Shown: positions 32,520-41,665, counted from the first letter of the stretch. The stretch: DNA of 64,000 bases from CAG-217 sp963638105 (GCA_963638105.1 CAVHPP010000003.1:1-64000); one strand, 5' to 3'. The notes: generated from the sequence alone by a model not told the origin. Numbers and translations: made by a program.

Positions 32520-33413
32520 TTAGCCCTCCTTTTCCGCACGCTCGCAGCGTTTCTTGTAATACTTATCCAGGCTCTCGTAGCAAGCCTTCTCTTTTGCCTC
32601 GTCCAGTGCGCCGTAATGCCAGTGGTAATCGTCCTCCATAAAGTCGATACCGGCGCCCTTAAAGGTATCCATCACGATACAATAGGGCTGGTCGCCGCCG
32701 TTTTTGTGATTGGCGATAGCGTCCTCAATGGCGTCGTTCAGCTCTTTCATATTCTGGCCGTCTACGCGCTTAACCTTAAAGCCAAAGGCCTCGAACTTCT
32801 TATCCAGCGGCTCCACTTTCATCTCGTCGTCCACGCGGCCGTCAATCATGCACTTGTTATTATCCACAAGCACCACCACATTGGACAGCTTAAACTGGGC
32901 AGCGGTCATGGCAGCCTCCCAGTTGGAGCCCTCATTCAGCTCGCCGTCGCCGGTAAGGCAATAGACCATATAGTCCTGACCCTTTACGCGACCTGCCAGG
33001 GCAAAGCCGTCAGCCAGGGAAAGGCCGTGACCCAAAGAGCCGGAAGAGCAGTCAATGCCCTTAATCTTGTTCTTATCCAGGTGCATACCAAACTTGGAAC
33101 CGGTCAGGTTAAAGTTGTGCAGCCCCTCCACCGGCATAAAGCCGTAGTCGCAGATCACCGGGCCGTAACCCACTGCGACGTGACCCTTGGAGAGCACAAA
33201 GCGATCTCTGTCCTCCATGTCCGGGTTGTTTACATCCAGCTTCATAAAGCGGTGATAGAGAATGGTCATGGCGTCCATGGCACTCATGGCGCCGCCGATG
33301 TGGCCGGAGCCGCCCCAAATGGTGGTCTGCACGGTCAGTCGTCTTAACTCGTCCGCCTTTTTCTCCAGGCGGAGCCACTCGGCTTTGTCAAATGGCTTAA
33401 AATCAGCAGGCAT
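32520..33413 (-). CDS. Transketolase, N-terminal (diphosphate-binding) subunit
   Basis: 297 residues. The thiamine diphosphate motif begins GDGELNEGSNWEA and ends VLVDNNKC, and GSGHIGGAMSAMDAM carries the His that contacts the cofactor. Split transketolase with the following gene. Ribosome site AGGGAGG precedes the ATG. Confidence 0.9.
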   Translation of the reverse strand: MPADFKPFDKAEWLRLEKKADELRRLTVQTTIWGGSGHIGGAMSAMDAMTILYHRFMKLDVNNPDMEDRDRFVLSKGHVAVGYGPVICDYGFMPVEGLHNFNLTGSKFGMHLDKNKIKGIDCSSGSLGHGLSLADGFALAGRVKGQDYMVYCLTGDGELNEGSNWEAAMTAAQFKLSNVVVLVDNNKCMIDGRVDDEMKVEPLDKKFEAFGFKVKRVDGQNMKELNDAIEDAIANHKNGGDQPYCIVMDTFKGAGIDFMEDDYHWHYGALDEAKEKACYESLDKYYKKRCERAEKEG

Positions 33414-33482
33414 TCAAAGTCCTCCCTTTCTGTTGTTGCCGGGGCCGTGCCCCCTTGCACAGACCCGGCAAAAATGATTGGT

Positions 33483-34760
33483 TTATTTCACTAATCCCGG
33501 GATCTCCGGATGATTGGCAGCCACAACGCCGAAGGCATCCTCGGCAATGTCAATGGCCAGCTTAATATCATCCTGGGTAACCGCAGCATTCATAAAGTGA
33601 TTGTGGTGAGACGCCAGGAACAACCCGCGGCTGACGCACTCGGCGATCCACTCCTGGTGGAGCATCAGGCTTTCATCGTTGGCAACGCGCAGATAGAACA
33701 GCGCCGGCTCGCCGGACACCACCAGGTCGAAGCCGTGCTGCTTACCGGCAGCCACAAGACCGTCCGTCAGCTGGGTGCCCATCTCCCGGAACATCTTAGG
33801 CGTGTTGAGCTTCTTCATCTTAGGAATACAAGCCAGGCAGGCGGCGAACGGCTCGGCGCTCATCCAGTAAGAGCCGGTATACACCACAGAAGAAGCGGTA
33901 TTCTTCATATGCTCCTGACCGCAAACAGCAGACATATTGTAGCCGTTGGCCAGGGCTTTACAGAAGCAGATCAAGTCTGCCTTAATGCCGTAGTAATGGT
34001 CGGAACCGGCCAGGTCCAGGCGGAAGCCGGTACGCACATCGTCAAAAATCAGCACCATACCGTGGTCGTCGCAGAACTTGCGAACCGCTTTCCACTGCTC
34101 CGGCGTGGCGCACACATTGTCCTTAAAGTTGCCGTGGTCATAGGGCTGGGCAATCAAGCCGGCAAAGTCGCCGCCTGCCTCGTCATAGGCCTTCTGCATA
34201 GCGTCCAGGTCAAACCAGGGCACCACCACATTGTTCTCAACTTCCTCCGGCAAAATGCCCGGGTAGTCTACCTTTTGGGCCCACTGGAAATCGCCGTGGT
34301 AATAACCCTTAAAGAACATCATCTTCTTTTTGCCGGTGTGCGCACGGGCGCACATCACGGAGAAGGTGGTGGCGTCGGAGCCGTTCTTCATAAAGAACGC
34401 CCAATCAGCGGTGTTCACGGTGTCGATCAGCAGCTCGGCGCACTCTACCATTTTGTAAGAGGGAGAAGTGGTGCAGTTGCCGGTCTTTAACTGCTCCATA
34501 GCAGCAGCGTCCACATCCTCATCGCAATAGCCCAGCACATTGGGGCCGTAAGCGCACATAAAGTCCAAATACTTGTTGCCGTCTACATCCCAAAAATAGG
34601 TGCCCTTGGCCTTTTGGGACATCAGCGGCCACTTGGTAATGGGCAGGAACAGGCCCTCACTGGGGCCCAAGTGCCCGTACACACCGGAGGGAATGGCGTT
34701 CAGTGCCCGATTAAACCACTCCTGGCTTTTCTCATGCTTATATTCAGGAAATTTACTCAT
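33483..34760 (-). CDS. Class III PLP aminotransferase (glutamate-1-semialdehyde aminotransferase-like)
   Basis: 425 residues. The Schiff-base lysine is Lys268 in LICFCKALANGYN and the PLP-nitrogen Asp is in VLIFDDVRTGFR (240-241). The NGSDATTFSVMCARAHTGKKK segment binds the phosphate. Overall it resembles glutamate-1-semialdehyde 2,1-aminomutase, but the window holds no tetrapyrrole genes. Within an operon with a split transketolase and SCP2-like proteins it more likely aminates a keto or aldehyde product made by the transketolase. Substrate unknown. Confidence 0.82.
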   Translation of the reverse strand: MSKFPEYKHEKSQEWFNRALNAIPSGVYGHLGPSEGLFLPITKWPLMSQKAKGTYFWDVDGNKYLDFMCAYGPNVLGYCDEDVDAAAMEQLKTGNCTTSPSYKMVECAELLIDTVNTADWAFFMKNGSDATTFSVMCARAHTGKKKMMFFKGYYHGDFQWAQKVDYPGILPEEVENNVVVPWFDLDAMQKAYDEAGGDFAGLIAQPYDHGNFKDNVCATPEQWKAVRKFCDDHGMVLIFDDVRTGFRLDLAGSDHYYGIKADLICFCKALANGYNMSAVCGQEHMKNTASSVVYTGSYWMSAEPFAACLACIPKMKKLNTPKMFREMGTQLTDGLVAAGKQHGFDLVVSGEPALFYLRVANDESLMLHQEWIAECVSRGLFLASHHNHFMNAAVTQDDIKLAIDIAEDAFGVVAANHPEIPGLVK

Positions 34761-34774
34761 ACTAAAAGACCTCC

Positions 34775-35539
34775 TTAACCCAGATATACCGCAACTCTGT
34801 CCAAAACGCGGTTGATATTATCCACCATAGAAATCATACCCGCCATATAAATATGACCGGCGCACAGCTCTGCCATGGTGGAGGCGGTGCCGTTAAACAG
34901 ACCGTTTGCCAAATCAATGGTGGCAAACTCCATCACCGCCCGGGGAGACTGGGCCTTTTCTTTGATGGTACGGAATGTGTGGTTATTGACCCGAATGGTG
35001 GCGTAGCACACATCCTTAATGCCCATAGACACATCACCGTCTACCGTATAAAGAGCGGACTGCTTGGACACGCTGTCCGTATTGGCAAGAGCAGAGATGG
35101 CTCCGGCAATGGTGTAGAAAGTCAAAACGGTGGACTCCTCAAAGAACGCTCTGTCCTTTAAGTCCGCCTCACTGGGCATCAGCAGCTTCGTCAGCCGGTT
35201 GGTGAGCTTGGTAAACGGACCCAGCAGGAAAGAGAGCACCTGTACGGCGCCCTTTACCGGCACGCCGGGCTTAGAATCGTCAATCAGTGCATTAAACTTC
35301 TCCGGGCTGGCAAAATTCATTTTGCAAGTGCAGCCGTAAGTACCCTCGCTCATTTTGCACCCGTCCTGGGTGAAGTTGAATGTGCAGCAGGGGCCGTCCG
35401 TCACATCAAAGCAGATGGACACCGGCTTTTTCAGCTCACGGAGCACGGCCTTGGCCTCGTCGTCGATCTGGCACAAGTTCTCCAGCGTAGCGAGCACGCC
35501 GTACATGTTCACATAAGCCATTGCTTTTGCTTCTTTCAA
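34775..35539 (-). CDS. SCP2-like protein, operon-proximal copy
   Basis: 254 residues from a TTG at 35539, chosen because GGAGG lies 7 bases before it; the next ATG (35521) is too far from any ribosome site. It starts with KEAKAMAYVNMYGVLATLENL and includes DGPCCTFNFTQDGCKMSEGTYGCTCKM and MNFASPEKFNALID, the SCP2-like strand pattern, followed by a helical tail with TASTMAELCAGHIYMAGMI. The overall plan matches the second SCP2-like gene at the other end of the operon, though sequence identity is low. It is the first gene of the operon. Probable role: binding a hydrophobic ligand or intermediate. Confidence 0.55.
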   Translation of the reverse strand: MKEAKAMAYVNMYGVLATLENLCQIDDEAKAVLRELKKPVSICFDVTDGPCCTFNFTQDGCKMSEGTYGCTCKMNFASPEKFNALIDDSKPGVPVKGAVQVLSFLLGPFTKLTNRLTKLLMPSEADLKDRAFFEESTVLTFYTIAGAISALANTDSVSKQSALYTVDGDVSMGIKDVCYATIRVNNHTFRTIKEKAQSPRAVMEFATIDLANGLFNGTASTMAELCAGHIYMAGMISMVDNINRVLDRVAVYLG

Positions 35540-35717
35540 AATAATTCCTCCTCGTGTTTTGCCTGCGATAGGCAGAATTCTTGCAGGGGTTGCACAGGGC
35601 ACCCGCCGGGTGACAGAGATCATTTGTACAAAAAATGACACGCCGCCCGCCCTCTCAGGGCGTATCGGCAATCCGGTATATACGCACTTATTACATACAT
35701 ATATACAATGCAAGTTT

Positions 35718-35747
35718 ATTATAACACACATTTTATAGGCAGGTCAA
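35718..35747 (-). promoter_or_regulatory. Promoter of the SCP2/aminotransferase/transketolase operon
   Basis: On the minus strand TTGACC (35747-35742), an 18-bp spacer and TATAAT (35723-35718). The leader of about 170 nt (35540-35710) contains three short hairpins, including CGCCCTGAGAGGGCG and CACCCGGCGGGTG, and no open frame of interest. Confidence 0.65.
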
Positions 35748-35813
35748 CGGCAAACCGCCCAAAAATATGTTTACAAATTGGTGAAATTGCCCATATTTCT
35801 GCATGGACAAAAT

Positions 35814-35852
35814 AAAAGAGCGCGCGCCGGTGCTGCCGGTGTGCGCCCTTGC
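35814..35852 (-). terminator. Terminator of the glyA-trpS operon
   Basis: Imperfect GC-rich stem (GCGCACACCGG with CCGGCGCGCGC) followed by TCTTTTATTTTG on the minus strand, directly after trpS. Confidence 0.65.
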
Positions 35853-35858
35853 ACATTT

Positions 35859-36872
35859 TTATTTCAGCAAAAAGCCGATCTTCTTCATGGCCTTATCCAG
35901 TGTGCGCTGGCTGACCCGCTGGGCCAGATCCGCGCCCTTGGTCCAACATGCCTGCAAATAGGCCTTATCCTGCATAAACTGATTAAAGCGCTGCTGCACC
36001 GGCTCCAACTCCGCGATCACCGCCTCGCCCACGGCGGTCTTAAAGTCGCCGTAGCCCTTACCGGCAAATTCCTGTTCGATGGCCTCCATCGTCTTACCGG
36101 TCACGGCGGCGTAAATGGTCATCAGGTTGTTGATACCGTCCTTACCCTCGCCGTAGTGCACACTCATCTCGCTGTCTGTCACCGCAGAACGGAACTTTTT
36201 CATAATAACGCCGGGCTCGTCCGTCAGGTATACTGTGCCCTTCGGGTTGGGGTCGGACTTACTCATCTTGCGGGTGGGGTCTTGCAGGCTCATCACCCGA
36301 GCGCCGCTTTTGGGAATGTAGGCTTCCGGCACGGTAAACACCTTGCCGTAAATGCCGTTGAACCGCTCGGCAATATCCCGGGCGATCTCCAGGTGCTGCT
36401 TTTGGTCCGCACCCACCGGCACAATGTCCGACTGATACAGCAGAATATCCGCCGCCATCAGGCAGGGATAGGTAAACAACCCGGCGTTCACATTGTCGGC
36501 GTGCTGCTTGGACTTGTCCTTAAACTGGGTCATACGGGACAGCTCGCCAAACTGAGTGTAGCAATTCAGCAGCCAACCTAACTGGGAATGGGTGGGCACA
36601 TGGGACTGGATAAACACAATACCCTTGTCCGGGTCCAGACCCAAAGCCAACAGCATAGCGTACAACTCCGTGGTCTGCCGCCGCAGCTTTTGCGGGTCCT
36701 GGCGCACGGTAATGGAATGCAGGTCTGCCACGCCGTAAATGGTATCATATTCTTCTTGAAAGGCGCTCCAGCCCTTCATCGCCCCCAGGTAATTGCCCAA
36801 GGTGGGAATGGAGGTGGGCTGAATCAGCGACAGGCTGCGCTTTTTCCGTTCTACTTTTACTTCTTCAGACAT
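35859..36872 (-). CDS. trpS: Tryptophan--tRNA ligase
   Basis: 337 residues, the usual length. The class I HIGH-like motif is PTLGNYLGA near residue 24 and the KMSKS loop is RKMSKSDPN near 195. DQKQHLE and NGIYGKVF fit TrpRS. It charges tRNA-Trp in the cytoplasm. It is the last gene of an operon with glyA, a glycerophosphotransferase-like gene and an aminotransferase. I see no T-box in front of the operon or the gene. Confidence 0.93.
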   Translation of the reverse strand: MSEEVKVERKKRSLSLIQPTSIPTLGNYLGAMKGWSAFQEEYDTIYGVADLHSITVRQDPQKLRRQTTELYAMLLALGLDPDKGIVFIQSHVPTHSQLGWLLNCYTQFGELSRMTQFKDKSKQHADNVNAGLFTYPCLMAADILLYQSDIVPVGADQKQHLEIARDIAERFNGIYGKVFTVPEAYIPKSGARVMSLQDPTRKMSKSDPNPKGTVYLTDEPGVIMKKFRSAVTDSEMSVHYGEGKDGINNLMTIYAAVTGKTMEAIEQEFAGKGYGDFKTAVGEAVIAELEPVQQRFNQFMQDKAYLQACWTKGADLAQRVSQRTLDKAMKKIGFLLK

Positions 36873-36886
36873 AATTCTTTGCTCCT

Positions 36887-38080
36887 TTATTTGCTGCGCA
36901 GATCGGCAGCCACTTCACCCAATCGGTGCACACCGGCCACAATGGCCTGGTCGGACGGGGTGGAAAAATTCAGCCGAATATGGTGGCTCACTGCCTTGTC
37001 GTCCATCATAAAGGCGTTGCCGGGCACCACAGCCACCTGTTTGGCAATGGCACGCTTACAAAAGTCCAACATATCCACATCGCCGGGCAGCTTGCACCAA
37101 ATGAACAGACCGCCCTGGGGCCGCACATACTCCACAAAATCGCCCAGATCGCTGTCAATGCAGTTGCACATCAGCTCCAACTTCTTGCGATAAATGCCGC
37201 GGATCTTCTCAATATGGGCGTCCACATCATACTGCCGGAACCACTGGTACACGATCATCTGATTGAGCATAGCGGTATGCACATCCTCCGCCTGCTTGCC
37301 CACGGTCATCTTGGCCAGCACCGGCTTGGGGCCTACGCAGTAGGCTACCCGCAAACCGGGGGACAAAATCTTGGAGAAGGAACCGGCATAGATCACAATG
37401 CCGTCCGTATCCATACTCTTAATGGTAGGCAGCGGCTCACCGGCCACCCGCAGATCACCGTAAGGGTTGTCCTCCAGGATCAGCACGCCATACTGCTTGG
37501 CAAGGGCGTACACCTGCTGCCGCTTCTCCAGACTCATGGTGGCGCCGGAGGGGTTTTGGAAATTGGGAATGGTGTAGATAAATCGGGCGCTCGGGTTCTC
37601 CTGCAACACCCGCTCCAAGGCGGCGGTGTCCATACCGTCTGCCTCCATAGGCACACCGGCCAGCTTGCAGCCGTAGGAGCGGAAGCAGTTCAGCGAGCCG
37701 ATAAAGGACGGTTCCTCGCAGATCACCGTGTCGCCCTCGTTGCACAGTACCTTGGTGACCAGATCCATAATTTGGGTGGCACCGCTGACGATCAGCAGAT
37801 CGTCCCCGTCTGTACCGATCTTTTCCCGACGGGCAAGCCAGTCCCGCACCGTGTCCCGCAGGGGCTGATACCCTTCGGACACGCCGTACTGCAAGGCGTC
37901 AATGGGCGTTTTTTGCAGAATATCGGCGGTAATGGCCCGTACCTCGTCCACCGGAAAAGCGTCCGGCGCCGGGTTGCCCGCTGCCAGCGGAATAATGGCC
38001 GGGTCGGCGGTGGCCTTTAAGATCTCTCGAATGGCGCTGGGTTGCAGTGCGGAGATCTTGTTTGAAAATGTGTATTCCAT
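36887..38080 (-). CDS. Class I PLP aminotransferase, LysN/MocR-like
   Basis: 397 residues. The PLP lysine is in YAGSFSKILSPGLRVAY, typical of 2-aminoadipate aminotransferase (LysN)/ARO8-like enzymes and of MocR effector domains; here no helix-turn-helix is fused, so it is an enzyme. ISGATQIMDLV and NPSGATMSLEKR are family motifs. Probable substrates are aromatic amino acids or 2-aminoadipate. Its start overlaps the previous stop by one base (TAATG). Confidence 0.85.
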   Translation of the reverse strand: MEYTFSNKISALQPSAIREILKATADPAIIPLAAGNPAPDAFPVDEVRAITADILQKTPIDALQYGVSEGYQPLRDTVRDWLARREKIGTDGDDLLIVSGATQIMDLVTKVLCNEGDTVICEEPSFIGSLNCFRSYGCKLAGVPMEADGMDTAALERVLQENPSARFIYTIPNFQNPSGATMSLEKRQQVYALAKQYGVLILEDNPYGDLRVAGEPLPTIKSMDTDGIVIYAGSFSKILSPGLRVAYCVGPKPVLAKMTVGKQAEDVHTAMLNQMIVYQWFRQYDVDAHIEKIRGIYRKKLELMCNCIDSDLGDFVEYVRPQGGLFIWCKLPGDVDMLDFCKRAIAKQVAVVPGNAFMMDDKAVSHHIRLNFSTPSDQAIVAGVHRLGEVAADLRSK

Positions 38081-39210
38081 TAAGAATCGCTGTCCTTCTT
38101 TTGCAGCAAAGTCAGCACAAAGTTGGCCAAGATGGCTGCGTTATTATTTTTGGTATTCTCCACATATTTAGACTGAAACGCATACAGCGCGTCATAGTCA
38201 TAAGCCGCCCCGCGCAGGCTGTCTGCCAGCGCGTCCGCATCCGTAAAGGTGGCGGTGGGCATCTCCTGCCGCAAGTCCACATTCAACCCCCGGTCCCGCA
38301 TATACAGATCGTAATCCGGTACAAAGAAATACAGGGGTTTCATTAAGAGGGACGCCTCAAAGGCGCAGGCGGAATAGTCCGTTACGATGGCGTCTGCCAA
38401 CTGCATCAATTCATAGGTGGAGTAGTCACCGTTGATGCTGAATTCCGGGTCCGGCTTTACCTTGCTCAGCGGGTGGGTACGCACCACCAACCGGTAGGTC
38501 TCCTGCTCCGCAAAGGCCAATTTCAGCTCCTGGGCCACATAGGCCTCTCGATCTCGGAATGTGGGCAGATACAGCACCAGCCGCCGGTCACTAAGGCCCG
38601 GATTCTCTGCATAAAAGCGCTGCGCCAGCCCCTCCTTGGGGGTCACAATATCATCCACCCGAGGCAGGGAGCAAATTTTGATCTTCTCTGCCGGGCAGCC
38701 AAAGGCTTCCATATAAAACCGCGCGGTGGCTGCCGAGGGGCACAGTACATAATCGTAGCCTCGGTGCATGTGCATGGCGTGGCTCAAGCGGGCGTCCCGC
38801 CCCTCCTTGGTGCCCAGGGATTGCAAGCCGAATTTCTTAACGGCCCCCAGTGCGTGCCACATCTGCACCACCTGCACGCCGGCTTTATGCCGCAGGCAGG
38901 ACACGGCGATGGAATAGGTATCTACGATCACCACTTTGGAGGAAGCCAGGGCTTTCATATCCCCGACCAAATGGCCGAAATAGCGGAGCTTGCCGGCAAA
39001 GCCGTCCTCCATCATTTGCAGCCGAAACACCTGGCGGGTGCCGGGGGCTTTCTCCTCTATGGCCTGTTCCAGCAGCTGCATATCCAGACTCTTCTCGTTG
39101 CTTTGGCGAGAGAGATAGACCACCTGATCCTGCACCTTACAAAAGGCTTTCAGCGGCAGATAAATCAGTTGCAGCAGCGCCTGAAACAGATAAACAAACA
39201 GAATTTTCAT
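38080..39210 (-). CDS. CDP-glycerol glycerophosphotransferase-like protein (TagB/TagF family)
   Basis: 376 residues. A hydrophobic N-terminal segment suggests membrane association. The catalytic His lies in MWHALGAVKKFG, and VVRTHPLS, TDYSACAFEA and YFFVPDYDLYMRDRG are family motifs of the enzymes that build poly(glycerol phosphate) or poly(ribitol phosphate) chains of teichoic acids. No other teichoic acid gene is adjacent; the gene is embedded in a glyA-trpS operon, which is an unusual place. It might add a single polyol phosphate to a glycan. Confidence 0.8.
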   Translation of the reverse strand: MKILFVYLFQALLQLIYLPLKAFCKVQDQVVYLSRQSNEKSLDMQLLEQAIEEKAPGTRQVFRLQMMEDGFAGKLRYFGHLVGDMKALASSKVVIVDTYSIAVSCLRHKAGVQVVQMWHALGAVKKFGLQSLGTKEGRDARLSHAMHMHRGYDYVLCPSAATARFYMEAFGCPAEKIKICSLPRVDDIVTPKEGLAQRFYAENPGLSDRRLVLYLPTFRDREAYVAQELKLAFAEQETYRLVVRTHPLSKVKPDPEFSINGDYSTYELMQLADAIVTDYSACAFEASLLMKPLYFFVPDYDLYMRDRGLNVDLRQEMPTATFTDADALADSLRGAAYDYDALYAFQSKYVENTKNNNAAILANFVLTLLQKKDSDS

Positions 39211-39216
39211 AAAAAC

Positions 39217-40470
39217 TTACGCATAGAGCGGGTATTTTTTGCAGATTTCCGCCACGCCCGCTGCAATGTTCTCTTTTTGATTATCAAAGTCCGTGATGGC
39301 CAGGTAAATGTACTCGGCGATCTTGTCCATATCCTCCGTGTTCAGCCCGCGGGTGGTGGCTGCCGGGGTACCGATCCGCACACCGGAGGTGATAAAGGGA
39401 GACAGGGGCTCGTTGGGCACGGTGTTCTTGTTCAGGGTGATATGCACCTCGTCCAGTCGGTGCTCCAGCTCCTTGCCGGTCACATCGGTGCCAATCAGGC
39501 TCAGCAGGCACAGGTGGTTGTCCGTGCCGCCGGACACCAGGTTCAGCCCACGGTCGGTAAGGCCCTTAGCCAGTGCCTTGGCGTTGTCGATCACCCGCTG
39601 CTGGTAGGCTTTGAATTCCGGCTTCAGCGCCTCGCCAAAGCACACAGCCTTGGCGGCAATAATGTGCATCAGCGGGCCGCCCTGGGTACCGGGGAACACG
39701 GCGGAATTCAGCTTTTTGATCAAATAGGGATTGTTGCACAGAATCAGGCCGCCCCGAGGACCGCGCAGAGTCTTATGGGTCGTGGTGGTCACCACATCGG
39801 CGCAGGGCACCGGGCTTTGGTGCAGGCCCGCTGCCACCAAGCCGGCAATATGAGCCATATCCACCATGAACATAGCGCCGTTGGCATGGGCAATATCCGC
39901 CATGGTCTGGAAGTCGATCTCCCGCGGATAGGCGGAGGCACCGGCCACGATCAACTTGGGCTTCACTTTATTCACCTGCTTGGCAAAGGCTGCGTAGTCG
40001 ATAAAGCCCTCGTCATTGACGCCGTAGGGCACAAAGTTAAAATACTTGCCGCTGATGTTCACGGGAGAGCCGTGGGTCAGGTGGCCACCGTTGTCCAGCG
40101 CCATACCCATCACCGTGTCGCCCGGCTTCAACAAAGCAAAATAGACAGCCGTGTTGGCCTGGGCACCGGAGTGGGGCTGCACATTGGCATACTTGGCACC
40201 AAACAGTTTGCAGGCGCGCTCAATAGCGATCTTCTCCACCACATCCACATACTGGCAGCCGCCGTAGTAGCGCTTGCCGGGCAGACCCTCGGCATATTTG
40301 TTGGTGAGCACAGAGCCCATAGCCGCCATCACAGCGGGAGACACCAGGTTCTCCGATGCGATCAGCTCAATATTATCCCGCTGGCGTTGCAGCTCCTGAT
40401 TCATTGCCGCAGCAACTTCCGGGTCCGCACCTGCCACCTGGGCAATGGAATCATAGTAATCCGAATACAT
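39217..40470 (-). CDS. glyA: Serine hydroxymethyltransferase
   Basis: 417 residues from ATG 40470, preceded by GGAGG; an in-frame ATG further upstream has no site. The PLP lysine is in TTTTHKTLRGPRGG, and the ELIASEN motif near residue 34 and GGHLTHGSPVN are diagnostic. It makes glycine and 5,10-methylene-tetrahydrofolate from serine. First gene of its operon. Confidence 0.96.
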   Translation of the reverse strand: MYSDYYDSIAQVAGADPEVAAAMNQELQRQRDNIELIASENLVSPAVMAAMGSVLTNKYAEGLPGKRYYGGCQYVDVVEKIAIERACKLFGAKYANVQPHSGAQANTAVYFALLKPGDTVMGMALDNGGHLTHGSPVNISGKYFNFVPYGVNDEGFIDYAAFAKQVNKVKPKLIVAGASAYPREIDFQTMADIAHANGAMFMVDMAHIAGLVAAGLHQSPVPCADVVTTTTHKTLRGPRGGLILCNNPYLIKKLNSAVFPGTQGGPLMHIIAAKAVCFGEALKPEFKAYQQRVIDNAKALAKGLTDRGLNLVSGGTDNHLCLLSLIGTDVTGKELEHRLDEVHITLNKNTVPNEPLSPFITSGVRIGTPAATTRGLNTEDMDKIAEYIYLAITDFDNQKENIAAGVAEICKKYPLYA

Positions 40471-40516
40471 AAAATCGTCCTCCGTTCTTTGTTTTTGCTT
40501 AGAACTTATACACGTT

Positions 40517-40545
40517 ATCATACCATATTTTAGCGGCATATACAA
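40517..40545 (-). promoter_or_regulatory. Promoter of the glyA operon
   Basis: On the minus strand TTGTAT (40545-40540), a 17-bp spacer and TATGAT (40522-40517). Confidence 0.65.
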
Positions 40546-40606
40546 CAGAAAGTTGCGATTTCGACCGGGAAGTGACCCGCTTGGCGGCTGAATGCGGATT
40601 TTGCAC

Positions 40607-40635
40607 TTGATATTGGCGGGGCTTTGTGGTAAAAT
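40607..40635 (+). promoter_or_regulatory. Promoter of the yebC gene
   Basis: TTGATA (40607-40612), a 17-bp spacer and TAAAAT (40630-40635), 38 bp before the start codon. Confidence 0.65.
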
Positions 40636-40673
40636 TGACGGGTATTTTAGACTAAGACTGAAGGAGTGATTGG

Positions 40674-41417
40674 ATGAGCGGACATTCCAAATGGAGCACC
40701 ATTAAGCGCAAAAAGGGCGCCAACGACGCCGCCAGAGCCAAGGTCTTTACCAAGATCGGGCGTGAACTGGCCGTTGCCGTAAAGCAGGGCGGCCCGGACC
40801 CCAGTGTGAACACCAAGTTAAAGGACATTATCGCCAAGGCCAAGCAGAACAATGTGCCCGGCGACAATATTGACCGTATGCTCAAGAAGGCGGCCGGCGA
40901 GACGGACACCGCCAACTATGAGGAGATCGTTTATGAGGGCTACGGTCCCAGCGGCGTGGCCGTGGTGGTAGAAGCCCTGACCGACAACCGCAACCGCACC
41001 GCCGGTGAGGTTCGCCATTACTTTGATAAGGCCGGCGGCAATATGGGCACCCAGGGTTCCGTAACCTTTATGTTCAATCGCCAGGGGGTCATCGTCATTG
41101 AGCGCGAGGATGTGGACGAGGATCAGCTGATGGAGGACGCACTGGAGGCAGGCGCTGCCGACTTCCTCACCGATGATACGGATATTTTTGAAATTCGCAC
41201 CGAGCCCAACGATGTGGGTGCCGTGCGGGACGAGCTGGAGGGCAAGGGCTACAAAATCCTTTCCTCTGAGCCGGCGTATGTTCCCACCACCTACACCCGC
41301 CTGGAAAGCCAGGACGATATGATGAAGATGGCCCGGATGATCGAGATGTTCGAGGACAACGACGATGTGCAGAACATTTGGCACAACTGGGAGAACGAGG
41401 ACGAATACGAGGGCTAA
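40674..41417 (+). CDS. yebC: YebC/TACO1-family translation factor
   Basis: 247 residues starting MSGHSKWSTIKRKKGANDAARAKVF, the invariant N-terminus of YebC. The family associates with the ribosome and relieves stalling at proline-rich stretches; older annotations call it a transcriptional regulator. Full length and without unusual features. Own promoter and terminator. Confidence 0.95.
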   Translation: MSGHSKWSTIKRKKGANDAARAKVFTKIGRELAVAVKQGGPDPSVNTKLKDIIAKAKQNNVPGDNIDRMLKKAAGETDTANYEEIVYEGYGPSGVAVVVEALTDNRNRTAGEVRHYFDKAGGNMGTQGSVTFMFNRQGVIVIEREDVDEDQLMEDALEAGAADFLTDDTDIFEIRTEPNDVGAVRDELEGKGYKILSSEPAYVPTTYTRLESQDDMMKMARMIEMFEDNDDVQNIWHNWENEDEYEG

Positions 41418-41434
41418 CGCCGAATAAAAATGAC

Positions 41435-41467
41435 AAAAAGAGTTCCCTTTGATCGGGAACTCTTTTT
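41435..41467. terminator. Terminator of yebC (bidirectional)
   Basis: Perfect stem AAAAAGAGTTCCC / GGGAACTCTTTTT with a 7-base loop and a T tail. Confidence 0.9.
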
Positions 41468-41499
41468 TTGTTTGTTTGCGGACACCCGTATGGTAGCCC

Positions 41500-41582
41500 A
41501 AATCGGCGGGCGGATAATATCCGCCCCTACGATATTTGGAGTCAATACAAACAAGGTAGGGGCGGCAACCTGCCGCCCGCAA
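41500..41582. repeat. Intergenic palindromic repeats, copy 2
   Basis: Two palindromes of the families seen near 30400: GGGCGGATAATATCCGCCC at 41508-41526 and a GGGGCGGCAACCTGCCGCCC unit at 41556-41578, in opposite orientations around a 25-bp AT-rich spacer. Confidence 0.8.
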
Positions 41583-41607
41583 GCGGATCATATTTTCCTT
41601 TCTAAAA

Positions 41608-41638
41608 AGCCCGGCACAAGTTAGGAACTGCGCCGGGT
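41608..41638 (-). terminator. Terminator of the D,D-carboxypeptidase gene
   Basis: Stem AGCCCGGCAC / GTGCCGGGCT type (AGCCCGGC with GCGCCGGGT) and TTTTTAG on the minus strand. Confidence 0.75.
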
Positions 41639-41665
41639 ATGTTGCGTATGGCTACGCCGTATTTT

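Noticed and set aside
33483..34760. HemL (glutamate-1-semialdehyde aminomutase) for haem synthesis.
   Set aside because: The enzyme is of that class, but no tetrapyrrole gene is near and it is embedded between SCP2-like and transketolase genes; the specific function is left open.
35540..35711. Possible TPP riboswitch ahead of the transketolase operon (a CTGAGA element in CGCCCTGAGAGGGCG).
   Set aside because: The rest of the TPP aptamer (the ACCTGAT...GGGTAATACCGGCG-like half) is absent, so the CTGAGA match is within a simple hairpin loop.
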